Shown here one piece after another: positions 20,501 through 30,900 of a stretch of 64,000 nt of DNA (its first letter is position 1; each line of letters starts with the position of its first letter). Both the position numbers and the translations under genes were made by a program. The stretch lies in the NCBI GenBank assembly GCA_963210315.1, contig OY723299.1, positions 558,001 through 622,000 of the forward strand, in the 5' to 3' direction. The notes beneath the pieces were generated by a model that had not been told where the DNA came from, searched no databases, and worked only from the letters and a program-made list of their open reading frames with translations. This stretch comes from Rhynchopus euleeides. Lineage: Eukaryota; Euglenozoa; Diplonemea; Diplonemida; Diplonemidae.

Positions 20501-21131
20501 TGCCGGGGGTGACACTCTCCTGCGTGGCAGCTGGCACGGCACCCCCCGGTGGCGCAGCGGCTGCTGCGGGCTGCGGCTGCATCCCCACCCCCCTCCTCAC
20601 ACCACCGCCGGAGGAGGATGTGGAGGAGGCAGCGGAGGAGTGCCCCAAAGGCCCTGCAGCCCGAGAGGCGCTGGGGCGTGCCGGGCTGATCCCGGGGAAT
20701 GATGCGAGTGGCCCACCACCCGGGCCTGTTGAGGCGGCGACGCCGGGTGGGTCCGCTGTGGGGGCTGCGGCCCCACTGGCAGCGCCGCTGCTGCTGTTGC
20801 GGCCCTCCGGGGGAGGGGGTGGCATCGGAGGGCAAGCGGGATGAGGGGGTGGTGGTGGTGGTGGTGTTGTGAGGTCTTCTGCAGAGATGACCCTCAGGGG
20901 GTGATCAGCAGACCGGTGGGGTGTCGGCGGGCATCGCGGTGGGGTTGGGGGTGGTGGGGAGGGGGTGGTTTGTTCTGTGGTGGGGGTGGGGGTGGTGGGG
21001 GGGGGGAGGACAATGGCAGCACCAACTGAAAGGTGTGTGTGTGTGTGAACACCTGCGTGTGGTGATGGCTGTGTTGTCGCAAGTGCAGGAAGGATGATCA
21101 GGAACACACTCAATATAAAATCACGAGCCAT
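17568..21131 (-). CDS. Large Pro/Gly/Ala-rich protein with SHOCT-like C-terminal helix pair
   Basis: 1187 residues from ATG 21131. I chose this start because it gives MARDFILSVFLIILPALATT, a plausible signal peptide or anchor. The frame is open for 143 more low-complexity codons upstream. Most of the protein is Pro, Gly, Ala and Ser with short Gln/His runs. The only globular-looking part is near the C-terminus: QQLAHLKLLHQQGVLSRDSY and the following ESRRRVRAML, which resemble the SHOCT domain, a short two-helix module. A GTGAGG donor-like word lies 8 codons before the stop, so the true end may be in a further exon. Long open frames on the other strand here come from composition bias. The function is unknown. 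Confidence 0.6.
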   Translation of the reverse strand: MARDFILSVFLIILPALATTQPSPHAGVHTHTHLSVGAAIVLPPPTTPTPTTEQTTPSPPPPTPPRCPPTPHRSADHPLRVISAEDLTTPPPPPPPHPACPPMPPPPPEGRNSSSGAASGAAAPTADPPGVAASTGPGGGPLASFPGISPARPSASRAAGPLGHSSAASSTSSSGGGVRRGVGMQPQPAAAAAPPGGAVPAATQESVTPGTPASPAESGGASGDRSAQRPRTHMRKSENPLPALLPDVQPLGTGRSPEGRGGRGGIVFQPSAESLDEAGEEVCLGAGEVQGNTLPCSRSSRRDAGAQPPPQQRHSAALSDGPPLPEGPPPAAAAPPQQEQQRSSGSGVAPASVSTAAVAVAAAPPPPPKQRRQGSVAPAGIAAEQGQHQHQHQPQPNQLQSGGSAKATGGSGITAPAQPSPNSQAAGVWLPASAAPATATAASSSSGGGGGGGTGGPTAPPASTPQPSGGLAPGGNTAATPTPTAPASASAPGLPARRGAEAVVARGSSSSIILQAGVGVGAGVAATPPHASGSSSVLRSPGGGGAAAATPTATATTTLPSQGGALAMIPDMGGLPSSLPLQSLNTFQGGLGEGDGGAAAPPCSVAAGGGGAFSAVGEGGGGGGGGGGGALLWAGRGEEAAAAGGSEGGFQGVSSFELPLASLGRRGGGSSSSSISNADDMPDTPCKPPSAAGRSPAAFPRTPVHSASPLSCWEGGGSGGGLVGGVDCAAPTCAFENVSAACRAWLPRQGGGGGGGGVAFPPLPESPPPLQQHRGGGGAGVWAPGSALPTPPHHAGMGCGAEALGPTPPLLHHHHQRQCSAPGSAAGTTAATTAATTPPAMSGVVGKEAISTSAAAAPPPPPPAPLQGGIGGSDATTAETAGTAAPEGSGGGGGGGGVHQQQHAIVDLTHTHWTPHAAFTHQGDLMKRAYRRATPVWEADPPKAGFRGTASAASPAAAVAGRDTPVFGGVLPPAGGSPAGGGGVHQQEPRGVSAASRIAGLPFTPKGGGVALAASPHHTGGRRVVAGAADTPAAAAAVGVQSYPPRGQHRQPQQTPPRSVTPPADGGAHSPSAPPGLGMRYHPGGGGGGGLAANATPRKTPAAEGGGADAAVGLEDQAALPSSLEAAACADQQLAHLKLLHQQGVLSRDSYKESRRRVRAMLRDPGWGASTEQPGAKDHPVRGFAVI

Positions 21132-21810
21132 ACGAGCCCGTCGCAGGCGCCTCGGCTGCCGCTGGACAACCCCCTCACCCCCGCACCGGCAGGCGCAGCG
21201 AATGGATGAGGCTCTGGAGGAAGCAGCTGACGAGGGTCCCACTGGGACCCTCGGGGGCAGGAGGTGGGATCGGGGAAGCGGCGGGGGCGTGTGCACCGCT
21301 CGCCATGCACTGCGCGGGGTAGAACTGGGGTGTGAGGAGAGAGAGGGAGGGGCTGGGTGTGGACAGCAAGCCGATATGGCATCGTGTGTGCATCGCCTTC
21401 TACATGCATCCCTGAAGGAGGAGGAACGGGACAAGTGAGAGGCTGGTGGTGTCTTTTGGGCAGCCCTCTCGGGTGCCCTTGCTTCTGTTGTCGACGAACC
21501 AGCCCTGCTGGGTATTCTGCCGGATGGATGCGGCAGCTGACGCCAGGGGAGTGGGCACACATAAAAGAAACCCGGGTGTGCGCAATACGCCCTTGCTCTG
21601 TCAGCCCTTCGTTGTTGTGCAACCGGGGTGTTTAATCTGCAGTCTCACCCTCCCCTCCCCTCTTCTCTCTCAATAAAATCTAGATAATAACACGACACCA
21701 CTCCACGGCGTACTCCACAACACCAGCCGCACCTTCGCTGTGCAACACACACACCTCCCACACTCCTAGAAGCAACACCGCTCCCAATGCCCAAACCCCC
21801 CGAAGCACAA
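21132..21810. other. Intergenic, no gene seen
   Basis: The region upstream of the SHOCT-like gene and downstream of the LRRC40-like gene. AATAAAATCTAGATAATAAC at 21671-21690 is AT-rich beside GC-rich surroundings. No RNA gene was recognised. Confidence 0.45.
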
Positions 21811-22106
21811 CTAGAAATGCTGCACACGCCCCCTCCTCGGGACCCCAGGGACACCACCAACACCAACACCAACACCGCTGCTGGAGGTGGTGGGCTGCTG
21901 CTGCTGCTGCTGGTGATGGTGATGGTGGGTAGCGTGCAGGTTGGCATTCGCCCCGAAGGGGTTGCCACCTTGAGGCACGCTGACCCCAGCACCGGCACCG
22001 GCACCGACACCACCCCTCTGCCCGAAGTGCCCTGGGTAATGCTGCTGCTGCTGCTGTGCCACAGCAGCTTGAGAAACCCCATAACCACCACCGCCAACGG
22101 CGCCAA

Positions 22107-22152
<46 letters not shown>

Positions 22153-23997
22153 ACCCTCCACAGCACCACCCGCAGCCCCCGCCGGCACGCGATCCCTCAG
22201 ATACCCCAGCAGCGCCTCGACCCCCTTATCCCTGACAGCCTTTCTGACGTTCCGCAGCGGGTTCCCCTCCAACCCAAAGGACTTCAGCGCCATGAACCCC
22301 ATCTCCGGCGGCACCACCGCGATGCTGTTGTTCGACAGATCCAGCGCGCTGAGCGCCGGAAGCGCCTGGGGAAGCCCCTCTGGGAGGGCGCAGATCCGGT
22401 TGCCGCTGAGGGAGAGCGTGGCGGTGGAGGGGGGGAGGGCGGGGAAGTCGCTGAGGAGGTTGTCGTTGAGGGTGACGGAGGCGAGGCGGGGCATCGCCTG
22501 GAGCACCGCGCCGACGGAGGTGATGCGGTTCATGCTGAGGTCGAGCGAGACAAGGCTGGACAGCCCACCCAGCACCTGGGGGGCTGATGCGAGGCAGTTT
22601 TTACGCAAATCGAGCTGCCTCAGGTTGTGCAGCTGCGCAAACTCCACAGGGAACGACCTGTCATGCAGCCGGTTCCCAGACAGCTCCAGGCAGGAGAGCG
22701 ACCCGCCGAGCCACCCCACCTCCGAGGGCACCTCCTGCAGGGCATGCCCGTTGCACCGCAGCGTCGACACGCCCTCCCCCTGCAGCAGGGCGGGCGGGAT
22801 CTCCGTGAGAGCGGGGGTGTGTGGCTTCTTCGAAATATCAACAACACCCCTCGCGATCAACGCGTTTGACGCGGTCTCCTCCCCGTCCCTCTTCCGCTTC
22901 TCCTCCTCCGTCACGGCGCGGTCGGATTTTCTCGTTTTGAGGTATCTCAGGATTTCCACAGTCCCTTTGGAGAGTATATCCCTCCGGATGCTCCGAATTG
23001 GGTTCCCCTCTATGTTGAGCGTTGCAAGGTGCTTCAGATCGCACAGCTCGGGGCTGAGCGATGATATATCGTTGTTAGACACGTTGAGGTGGATCAGCTC
23101 GGGGAACCCGGTCACAACCCCGACGGATGCGATTTTGTTATCCCTCACATCCAACACCTGCAGGAGGGGGCAGCGGAGGGAGGGGTCGATCCCCTCCAAA
23201 GCGTTATACGACACGACGAGCTCACGGATGTTCGGCAGGGTCACCACCCCTGGGATCCGCTTCAGCCTGTTCTGCGACAGATCCACCCGAGTCAACAGGG
23301 GGCTGTCCGGGAGATCCGGAAACACCTCTAAAGAGTTCTTCGCAGCGGTGAATTCCGTGAGGTGGCGCATCGTGACAATCCCCTCAGGGATGGCCCGAAG
23401 GCGGTTCCCCCCGACAAGCAGCCTCTGCAGGCTGGTGCAGCCCCCGATGCTGCAGGGGAGCTCCCGCAGAGCACAGTCCGTCAGGTTGAGAACAGCAAGG
23501 TTGTGCAGGTTCCCCAGAGATTCTGGGAGGGTGTCGAGGCTGCGGTTGCCTGAGAGGTCCAGCTCCTGGAGGGTCACCGCCATGCCGAGGTCGGGTGGGA
23601 CCGCTGTGAGCGTGTTGCGCGCGCAGTTGAGGCGGAGGAGGTTTGGAAGGTGAAAGAGCTTCCCCGGGAGGTACCCCAGCTTATTCTCGAGGAGGTTGAC
23701 CGACTGCAGGCCCCCGAGGAGGGGGAGAGCGTCGATATTGTCCGGCAGGGCTTCCAGCTCGTTGAAGCTGAGGTCGAGCTTTGTCACATCGCATTCGTGC
23801 CACCACGTCTTGTCGTCATACTCGAGGGAGTCCAGCGCGCTGAACTCCGCCGGGAGCTGGGCAAGCCCCCTCTGGCTCAAAGAGAGGCTCCCGTTCTGCA
23901 GGGCGCGCACCATCGCGTCCTTCATCACGACGCTGCCACCTCGTACAGCGAGCCCACCCCCCGTCTTGAACCCAGGGTTCATGCGCCGGCCGTGCAT
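21811..23997 (-). CDS. LRRC40-like: LRRC40-like leucine-rich-repeat protein with polyQ tail
   Basis: 728 residues from ATG 23997 (MHGRRMNPGFKTGGG). An upstream extension of 104 Pro/His-rich codons is rejected as unlike the family. Residues about 40-600 are tandem leucine-rich repeats of about 23 residues. Family hallmarks are the early KTWWHECDVTKLDLSFN and the paired segment closures: LEGNPIRSIRRDILSKGT near the middle and LEGNPLRNVRKAVRDKGV with LLGYLRDRVP near the end, as in LRRC40 proteins. The last 120 or so residues are an added low-complexity tail of Gln runs (14 and 5), His runs and GVGVG repeats. LRRC40 proteins are intracellular scaffolds of uncertain role. No signal peptide or membrane segment is seen. 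It is encoded in one exon. Confidence 0.85.
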
Positions 23998-24362
23998 CGT
24001 GGCGATGTGGTGCACAGCACACACCTCCCCGAAGCGGCTTCCACACCCGGGGGTGTGTCGCGTGTAAGGCCTGGTGGAGGGGAGGGAGAGTGTGGGTGGC
24101 TTGTTCAGGGGGTTGTGGTGGTGGATGTGCTGGGGGGGTTTGATCGTCGAGAGGGAATGGATGTGCTGGGGGGGGGGGGGGGGGAGAGTGAGGATCGGCA
24201 GTGGTGTGGGAATGGGGTGGGGGCATGTGGACAAGGGGTGGGTGGGAGGAAGGCGGGGGGGGAAAGAGTAGAAGGTAGAATTGATTGTTCCACGGTAGTA
24301 AAAATCCACACGTGGCGGGAGGGGGGGAACCTTTGTTTGTCCTGCAACGTGCGATGGTTGTT

Positions 24363-24670
24363 AGCCCCAGTGGGCGCAGGGATGTGCAGGTGAGGTCTGC
24401 GCCTGTCTCAGAGAGGACCGATGCACCATTCAGAGCGGAGGAGCGGAGGGGCAGCGTCTGTGCGGCATCGCCGCGGAAGAGGAGCACCCCCACCCCACCA
24501 CAGACAGCAACTCACTGCCAGACGCAGCGACAGATTACACAGCCACAAGGGGACTGGCTTCACAGTGTCGCAGGAGTAAACGTTTTTTGTATGTACCGGA
24601 AGCCGTTGGCGTGGTGAGGGTACGAGGGCGGGCACTGTATTCGCCACTGTGAAAACACGACATAGCATCA
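24363..24670. repeat. Block E, long copy
   Basis: It matches 38770-39070 closely, from CCCCAGTGGGCGCAGG through GCACCATTCAGAGCGG and GTAAACGTTTTTTGTATG to the end near CACGACATAGCATCAGAGG. It lies 10 kb from any CR gene, showing that the block disperses on its own. Confidence 0.75.
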
Positions 24671-25872
24671 GAGGAGGATGTATAACGAACTGTAAATTCT
24701 GTAAAATTTTGTAAAAAATGGGGGGATTTTTTGGAAAAATGGCCAAAAAAAGAGTGTGGGGAGTTGGGTCCAGTTTAGCAAAGTCCGTGTATTTGGACGC
24801 GGCCCCTCAGATAAGGAAGCCGCGTCTCAGGTGCGATATGGGGTGTTGGAGAATTTCAGGGTTCGGCCCGAAATTCCCGTTCGAACCGCTATCCCAGGTC
24901 CGACTCAAAACTGTGCTGGGCTCTCGGAGACGGGAGCCCGAAAGCGGGAAGACCAAGCCAATTGTTTTTCCGTGCGAGGATCACTCGTCGACACTGTGTG
25001 GAAGCCCTGCAGGGCACATCCATGAGACGCATCACAACAGAAGGGACAGAAGAACATGAGGCCACGAGGAAGCTGGCCGTGTATCGCAAAGTTTTCGACA
25101 ACGTAGCATGCCCGAGAGGAACGTTCTTCCCGTTCCCATTCAGGGTACGGTACACCTGAGGACAGCAAAAGACGGTCACCTTGCAGGCGGGGCAACGCCT
25201 GCATGAACGCAGATAAAATTGCAGCATACGTTCCCTGCATCAGGAGCCGGTTGTCAAGCCTCCCGTGTTGCAGTTGTAGGGCTCCGAATAACACCCAGTT
25301 TCATCGGACCGTAACGAGGATCTTGGCATCGACGAGCCACAGACTGTGACACTTTACAGTCGGAATCGCGTCCGACACCTGGTAGGCATTGCCATGCCGA
25401 TGGAAGGCCCCCCCAGCCCATGGGGGGCCCGGGGTCTCAGACGGTGGGAGGCACTCCAGAGTGGCGTGTGGCCTCCGACCGGCGCGGACTGCGCTACAAC
25501 ACCGCAACCGAGGGCACCTGCAACTACATTTGGATGCGGGACACGGCATCTTCTGAGATGCTCGGCGGGGAGAGGGGGTCTCTCTGTACCTCCTAGGGAA
25601 AGCGGACAGAACGAGGTAGGCACTCGGAGATGGAGCCGAGAGGGGCGGACGGGGGTTCTTTCAGGCAGCGCCGCAACAGCGAGAAGAACACGTGCAACCC
25701 CAGAACATGAGGCGCCGTGACGGAGCAACAGGAGAAAACCATAAAAACAGGGCGTCCGGACGACAGACAGGCACGGGACTGGAAACGCAAACAAACAGAC
25801 AGCCGAAAAGAAGTCGAAGTGAAACGGTTGTACAAAGGGCTCGGCTTTACCGACGTCCTTCAATTTTCTTCC
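24671..25872. other. No confident gene
   Basis: Short open frames occur on both strands. A plus-strand stretch at about 25020-25159 (RRITTEGTEEHEATRKLAVY) and another at 25717-25870 (WKRKQTDSRKEVEVKRLYKG) look somewhat protein-like and could be exons or gene relics. I cannot assign a family or join them. Confidence 0.35.
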
Positions 25873-27284
25873 GGAGGGTGTATGGTGACCATCCCGGAAA
25901 TCCGAAAAAAACCTGATTTTTCCTGATTTTCGGATTTTTCTCGAAATTCGCCCTTGTGTCAACCAGTGGCAAATTTTTCGGAAAATCGGGAAAAAACAGG
26001 AAAATCCGGAAAATCATACACCCTCCTAGTGTCTGGGGGGTGATATGGCGGAAAATTTTTTGGGGTGTTTTTGGGTGAAAATCCGGGCAACCCGGGCCCT
26101 TTGGGACCACATAGGCCAGGAAAGGCCAAAATTTTCGACTTTTTTCGGAAATTTTCCGATTTTTCACAGTGTGGCAGTCCGCAGACACAGATTTTCGGGT
26201 CAGAAAAAAAAATTTTTTTCGACCCAAAAATTTCGGATTTTTTTCCGGAGGGTGTATGGTGACCATCCCGGAAATCCGAAAAAAACCTGATTTTTCCTGA
26301 TTTTCGGATTTTTCTCGAAATTCGCCCTTGTGTCAACCAGTGGCAAATTTTTCGGAAAATCGGGAAAAAACAGGAAAATCCGGAAAATCATACACCCTCC
26401 TAGTGTCTGGGGGGTGATATGGCGGAAACTTTTTTGGGGTGTTTTTGGGTGAAAATCCGGGCAACCCGGGCCCACATTTGGGACCACATAGGCCAGGAAA
26501 GGCCAAATTTTTCGACTTTTTTCGGAAATTTTCCGATTTTTCACAGTGTGGCAGTCCGCAGACACAGATTTTCGGGTCAGAAAAAAAAAATTTTTTCGAC
26601 CCAAAAATTTCGGATTTTTTTCCGGAGGGTGTATGGTGACCATCCCGGAAATCCGAAAAAAACCTGATTTTTCCTGATTTTCGGATTTTTCTCGAAATTC
26701 GCCCTTGTGTCAACCAGTGGCAAATTTTTCGGAAAATCGGGAAAAAACAGGAAAATCCGGAAAATCATACACCCTCCTAGTGTCTGGGGGGTGATATGGC
26801 GGAAACTTTTTTGGGGTGTTTTTGGGTGAAAATCCGGGCAACCCGGGCCCACATTTGGGACCACATAGGCCAGGAAAGGCCAAATTTTTCGACTTTTTTC
26901 GGAAATTTTCCGATTTTTCACAGTGTGGCAGTCCGCAGACACAGATTTTCGGGTCAGAAAAAAAAATTTTTTTCGACCCAAAAATTTCGGATTTTTTTCC
27001 GGAGGGTGTATGGTGACCATCCCGGAAATCCGAAAAAAACCTGATTTTTCCTGATTTTCGGATTTTTCTCGAAATTCGCCCTTGTGTCAACCAGTGGCAA
27101 ATTTTTCGGAAAATCGGGAAAAAACAGGAAAATCCGGAAAATCATACACCCTCCTAGTGTCTGGGGGGTGATATGGCGGAAAATTTTTTGGGGTGTTTTT
27201 GGGTGAAAATCCGGGCAACCCGGGCCCTTTGGGACCACATAGGCCAGGAAAGGCCAAAATTTTCGACTTTTTTCGGAAATTTTC
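25873..27284. repeat. Satellite array of about 376-bp units (left part)
   Basis: Units start at 25871, 26245, 26622 and 26999 (spacings 374, 377, 377). Each has two halves. The first 154 bp are an imperfect palindrome bounded by GGAGGGTGTATG and CATACACCCTCC (25873-26026, 26247-26400, 26624-26777, 27001-27154). The second half is a spacer of about 220 bp with CAGTGTGGCAGTCCGCAGAC. Copies differ at only a few positions. The fourth unit is split at 27284 by the retrotransposon. Confidence 0.92.
27276..27284. repeat. 9-bp target-site duplication, left copy
   Basis: GAAATTTTC here and at 34644-34652. Joining 27284 to 34653 rebuilds one satellite unit of 375 bp, which confirms both ends of the insertion. 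Confidence 0.9.
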
Positions 27285-27746
27285 TAATCTCGTCGGTCTT
27301 GTCCCAACCACCACCAGCCAGCCCAGAACGCCCTGACGCTGCGACCTCGTCGATTTTTCCGTTTCGCCCATCCGCCCAACTCCGCCAACCCAACCAGCCC
27401 TACCCTTTCTCCCAGTCAGGGCGGTACTCACACGAGCGGCAAAGCGCTGATTTTTTTTGCGTATCCGTCAGGTGGACCACCGGGTGGGGAGAGATCCGGT
27501 GTGAGGCACTTGGGTCCGTCCAGGTGGGCAGGGGGAACCTGGGGGCGGGGGGCCTCAAAACCCGTCTACCAGTGCCGCTTCTAATCTCGTCGGTCTTGTC
27601 CCAACCACCACCAGCCAGCCCAGAACGCCCTGACGCTGCGACCTCGTCGATTTTTCCGTTTCGCCCATCCGCCCAACTCCGCCAACCCAACCAGCCCTAC
27701 CCTTTCTCCCAGTCAGGGCGGTACTCACACGAGCGGCAAAGCGCTG
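27285..27746 (-). repeat. Duplicated 165-bp segment at the retrotransposon 3' end
   Basis: 27285-27449 and 27582-27746 are near-identical direct repeats (TAATCTCGTCGGTCTTGTCC to GCGGCAAAGCGCTG) separated by 132 bp, so the 3' end holds one and a half copies of a 297-bp tandem unit. Such 3' repeats may be recognised by the element's own reverse transcriptase. Confidence 0.85.
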
Positions 27747-27990
27747 GGGGAGGGGGGGGGGGACATCAATAGGGGAGGGGAGGGGAGGGGGGAGGAAGGG
27801 AGGGGAGGAAGGGGGGGGGGGGGTTATGTTGTTTCTAACCCAGACCTGCTGTGCAGAGCCCGGGGGAGGGGGTGGCCAGCCCCTGTCTAACCATTCACAA
27901 CGGCCACCTGCACACATCTATGAAAGGGGGGGGGGGAAGGTCCCGGGGGGGGGGGGGGGGGGGGTGGTGGGGGTGGGGACGCTGCTCCGC

Positions 27991-30900
27991 CTACTCGCCC
28001 CGCTCCACCTCCGTCTGCAGCTTGCGCATGTAGACGCGCAGGCTGACCCCCGGCTCCCTCGTCTGGTTCCCGGGCTCGGCCTGCGCGCCCCCTTGCAGGA
28101 TGCGCGCCTGCAGCCACTCCGCCGCTACGTCACCTGCCACCCTGGGCGAGAGGGGGCAAAGGCCATAGCTGGGGTGGAAGCAGTGCCTCCACGCCTCGAC
28201 GGTGCGGGGGATGGCTCCTCCCATCGAGACGCAGGGGGCCATGCCGCGGGCCCGCGCTACCACCCCCTCGGCCCAGACACGGGACGCCGCAAGCTCCTGC
28301 AGAGCGGGGATGTTCGCCGCGGGCGTCTCGTCGTCCCCGTAGGCGTCGATGGCCTGGAGGTCGTCCTCGGGCTCCCACACGTTCGCCGGGTCGTCGTCGA
28401 ACTCCATGGGGCCCGCCGCGTCACCCTGACGCAGCTCCTCCAGGCGTCTCGAGGACGCGGCCGTCCGGCTGCGGCGCTGCCCGTCCCGGCGGGCCTGCGC
28501 GGCGTTGCGCATCATCGTCGCAGCAACCCCCTGGATCCCGCCAGCCCCACCGGGGGCTGTTCCGCCAGAGGTGCCAGAGGGGGCTGTGTTGAAGGTGTGG
28601 GAGCCTCCGCCCTGGCGGCGCCGCGCGGCCTGAGCGGGGCCAGACGGCTGGGCGCCTGCCGCCGTGACCGGAGCCGCAGAGGGCACACCAGAGGGGGCTG
28701 TGTTTGAGGTTTGGGAGCCTCCGCCCTGGTGGTTCTCTGTGGCCCCCGACCCCGACGGCGGGCACTCTGCATGTTGGGCCTGCCCCTGCATGGGGGCTGG
28801 GGCAGCCCGGGAGGCACTCTCCGCCGGGGGCACGCTGTGGCCGTGGGTCGCGGAGGGCGCACCAGAGGGGGCTGTGTTTGAGGTTTGGGAGCCTCCGCCC
28901 TGGTGCATCTCCACGTCCTGGCCGGGAGCGACCGGCTCCTCCGCCACTTCCTCCTTCACCCGCGTTGGATGGTGCGCAGCCCCCGACGAGTCGTGCGGGG
29001 CACTCGGCTGCCTGGGCCCCATCGGCGTGTCGTGCATGCGGCTCGGGATGGGCTTCCGCCGGCGGGGGCGCGCCCGGGCGGACTCCAGGACCTCCCGCAG
29101 ATCCGGGGTGACCGCGGGTTGCTCCGCAGGGTCTGGAGCGTCGACATCCACCGCCACCCGGTCAATGTAGCCTGGGCACCGCTCACCCCGCACTGCGCAT
29201 GACGCGCACACTTTGCGCCAGCATCTGCCACACGCGTGATGCCTCGCGGAGCGGTCGAACGGGCGGCGGCACTTCTCGCACTCCTCCACCTGGCCCGCCG
29301 AGCCCCCCTGACGCACCATCTGCATGGGACTATCACCATCGCACCCCGTGACATCCGCTGCCATCGGCTTCGGGGGAAGACCCGCCAGGTGCTGACGCAT
29401 GGGCTCCGGCATAACTAGGGGCACGTAGTGCCCATGTTGCCCCCCCGTCCTCCGCAGACAGTGGGCGTCCACCACTGCACCCGCACCTACTGGGGACAGA
29501 AGCATCGGCTGGTGGTTGTCGATGAGCACGAGGACGACGCATCTGGTCACGCGCGCAGCCGCCGCCAGGGCGATGAAGTCCGCCCAGGTGCGCACGTCGT
29601 CGCTCCCTGCGCGCATCATCTGCTCGGCCCACTGGTTCGGACCCTCCTCCACCCGCATCCGGAGGTCCGGGTCGCGCATCGCCCTGCGGACTGCCTCTTG
29701 GCGCAGCCACCCGCTGGATTGCTTCACCGATCGGGCACCCAGCGTGGCCAACGCATCAAAAGCACAGTCCCCCACCCGGAACGACCACCCGTCCGGCTCG
29801 ACCAGGCCCAGCCGCGCCTGCTGCTGCAGGGACGACAAGCTCAGCCTCCCGTCCGTCTGGCCGCGCCACTCCAGCAATTGGGCCAGGGGGTCAGCCGCCA
29901 CCCCACCCGCCGGCTGCGGGAGGTCCCCCTCCGCGGGGGGAGGCGGCGGGCGTGGGCGGCGGGGAGGGGCAGGTTCGGGTTCAGGGGTCGGCTCCTCGGG
30001 GCCCGCCGCGTCATCCGGGTCACACATGAAATCCTCCGCGTCCATGTGCCCGTCGAAGTGTGGCGCGGGGGCCAGGTCCGTGTCAGGCGCGAAGAAGTAG
30101 TCCGGCTCCACGCCCACCAGCGGATCCGGCAAGACCCGCTCCCGAGTCTGACCAGAGCGCAGGTCCGTGCACAGCGCCCCCCTGCGGAGCGACGACCGCC
30201 CCACCGCCCGCATCAACGGCACCACTATCCGCGCCGCCCAGGAACGAGTGAGCTCGGCCCTGTCCCCCAGCTTGTGGTCCACCGCGAAGCTGACCAAGTG
30301 CCTGAAGAGCCGCACGGCCTCCGGACCCATCCCGCCCGACTGCTCCAGGGCGAACGCGGAGAAGGCGATCTCAACCTCCTGACACCGCGCCCCGTGCTTG
30401 CGATGCTTGGATGCTTCAGCCCGCGACGCGGTGTACCCCCGCGCTCTCGCCGCACCCTGCCTCGCAGACTCCGCGCACGTCGACCACACGGTCACGTCGA
30501 TCGCCCGGCCCCGCGACTCACCTATGCCGCACGGGAGGAACACGTCAGCCGGCTTGCCCCCGCCCAAGAGGAGGTGGTTGGGCTCCAGCTGGGGGCCGAG
30601 TCCCGCGTCCCGCGCCAGCCCCAGCACCCCGAGCTTCACCGCGTCGTGGCGCTTGATGCGGTCCGCCGATGCCTGGCAGCTGAACACATGGGCGCCCAAG
30701 ACGTCCATGGCGTCCCCGCACTCGTGGCACCGCGACCCAGGGGCGAAGACGACGAGGCCCAGGCGCAGGCGAGCCGCCACTTGGTACTCCTCCCTCCCCA
30801 TCGCAAACTGTTGTTCTGGCGTCACCGTCACCCACGCCCCTGCGCCTGGGAGGGACGCGGACAACTGACGCCCTTTACTCAGCACGTCAGCCTCCGCCAG

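Noticed and set aside
22292..23653. Long plus-strand open frame (453 codons) opposite the LRRC40-like gene
   Set aside because: It is the antisense of a well-conserved leucine-rich-repeat gene; the GC-rich code leaves the other strand open.
25873..27284. CRISPR array
   Set aside because: The repeat unit is about 376 bp with no short repeat-spacer pattern and no cas genes; the genome is eukaryotic.
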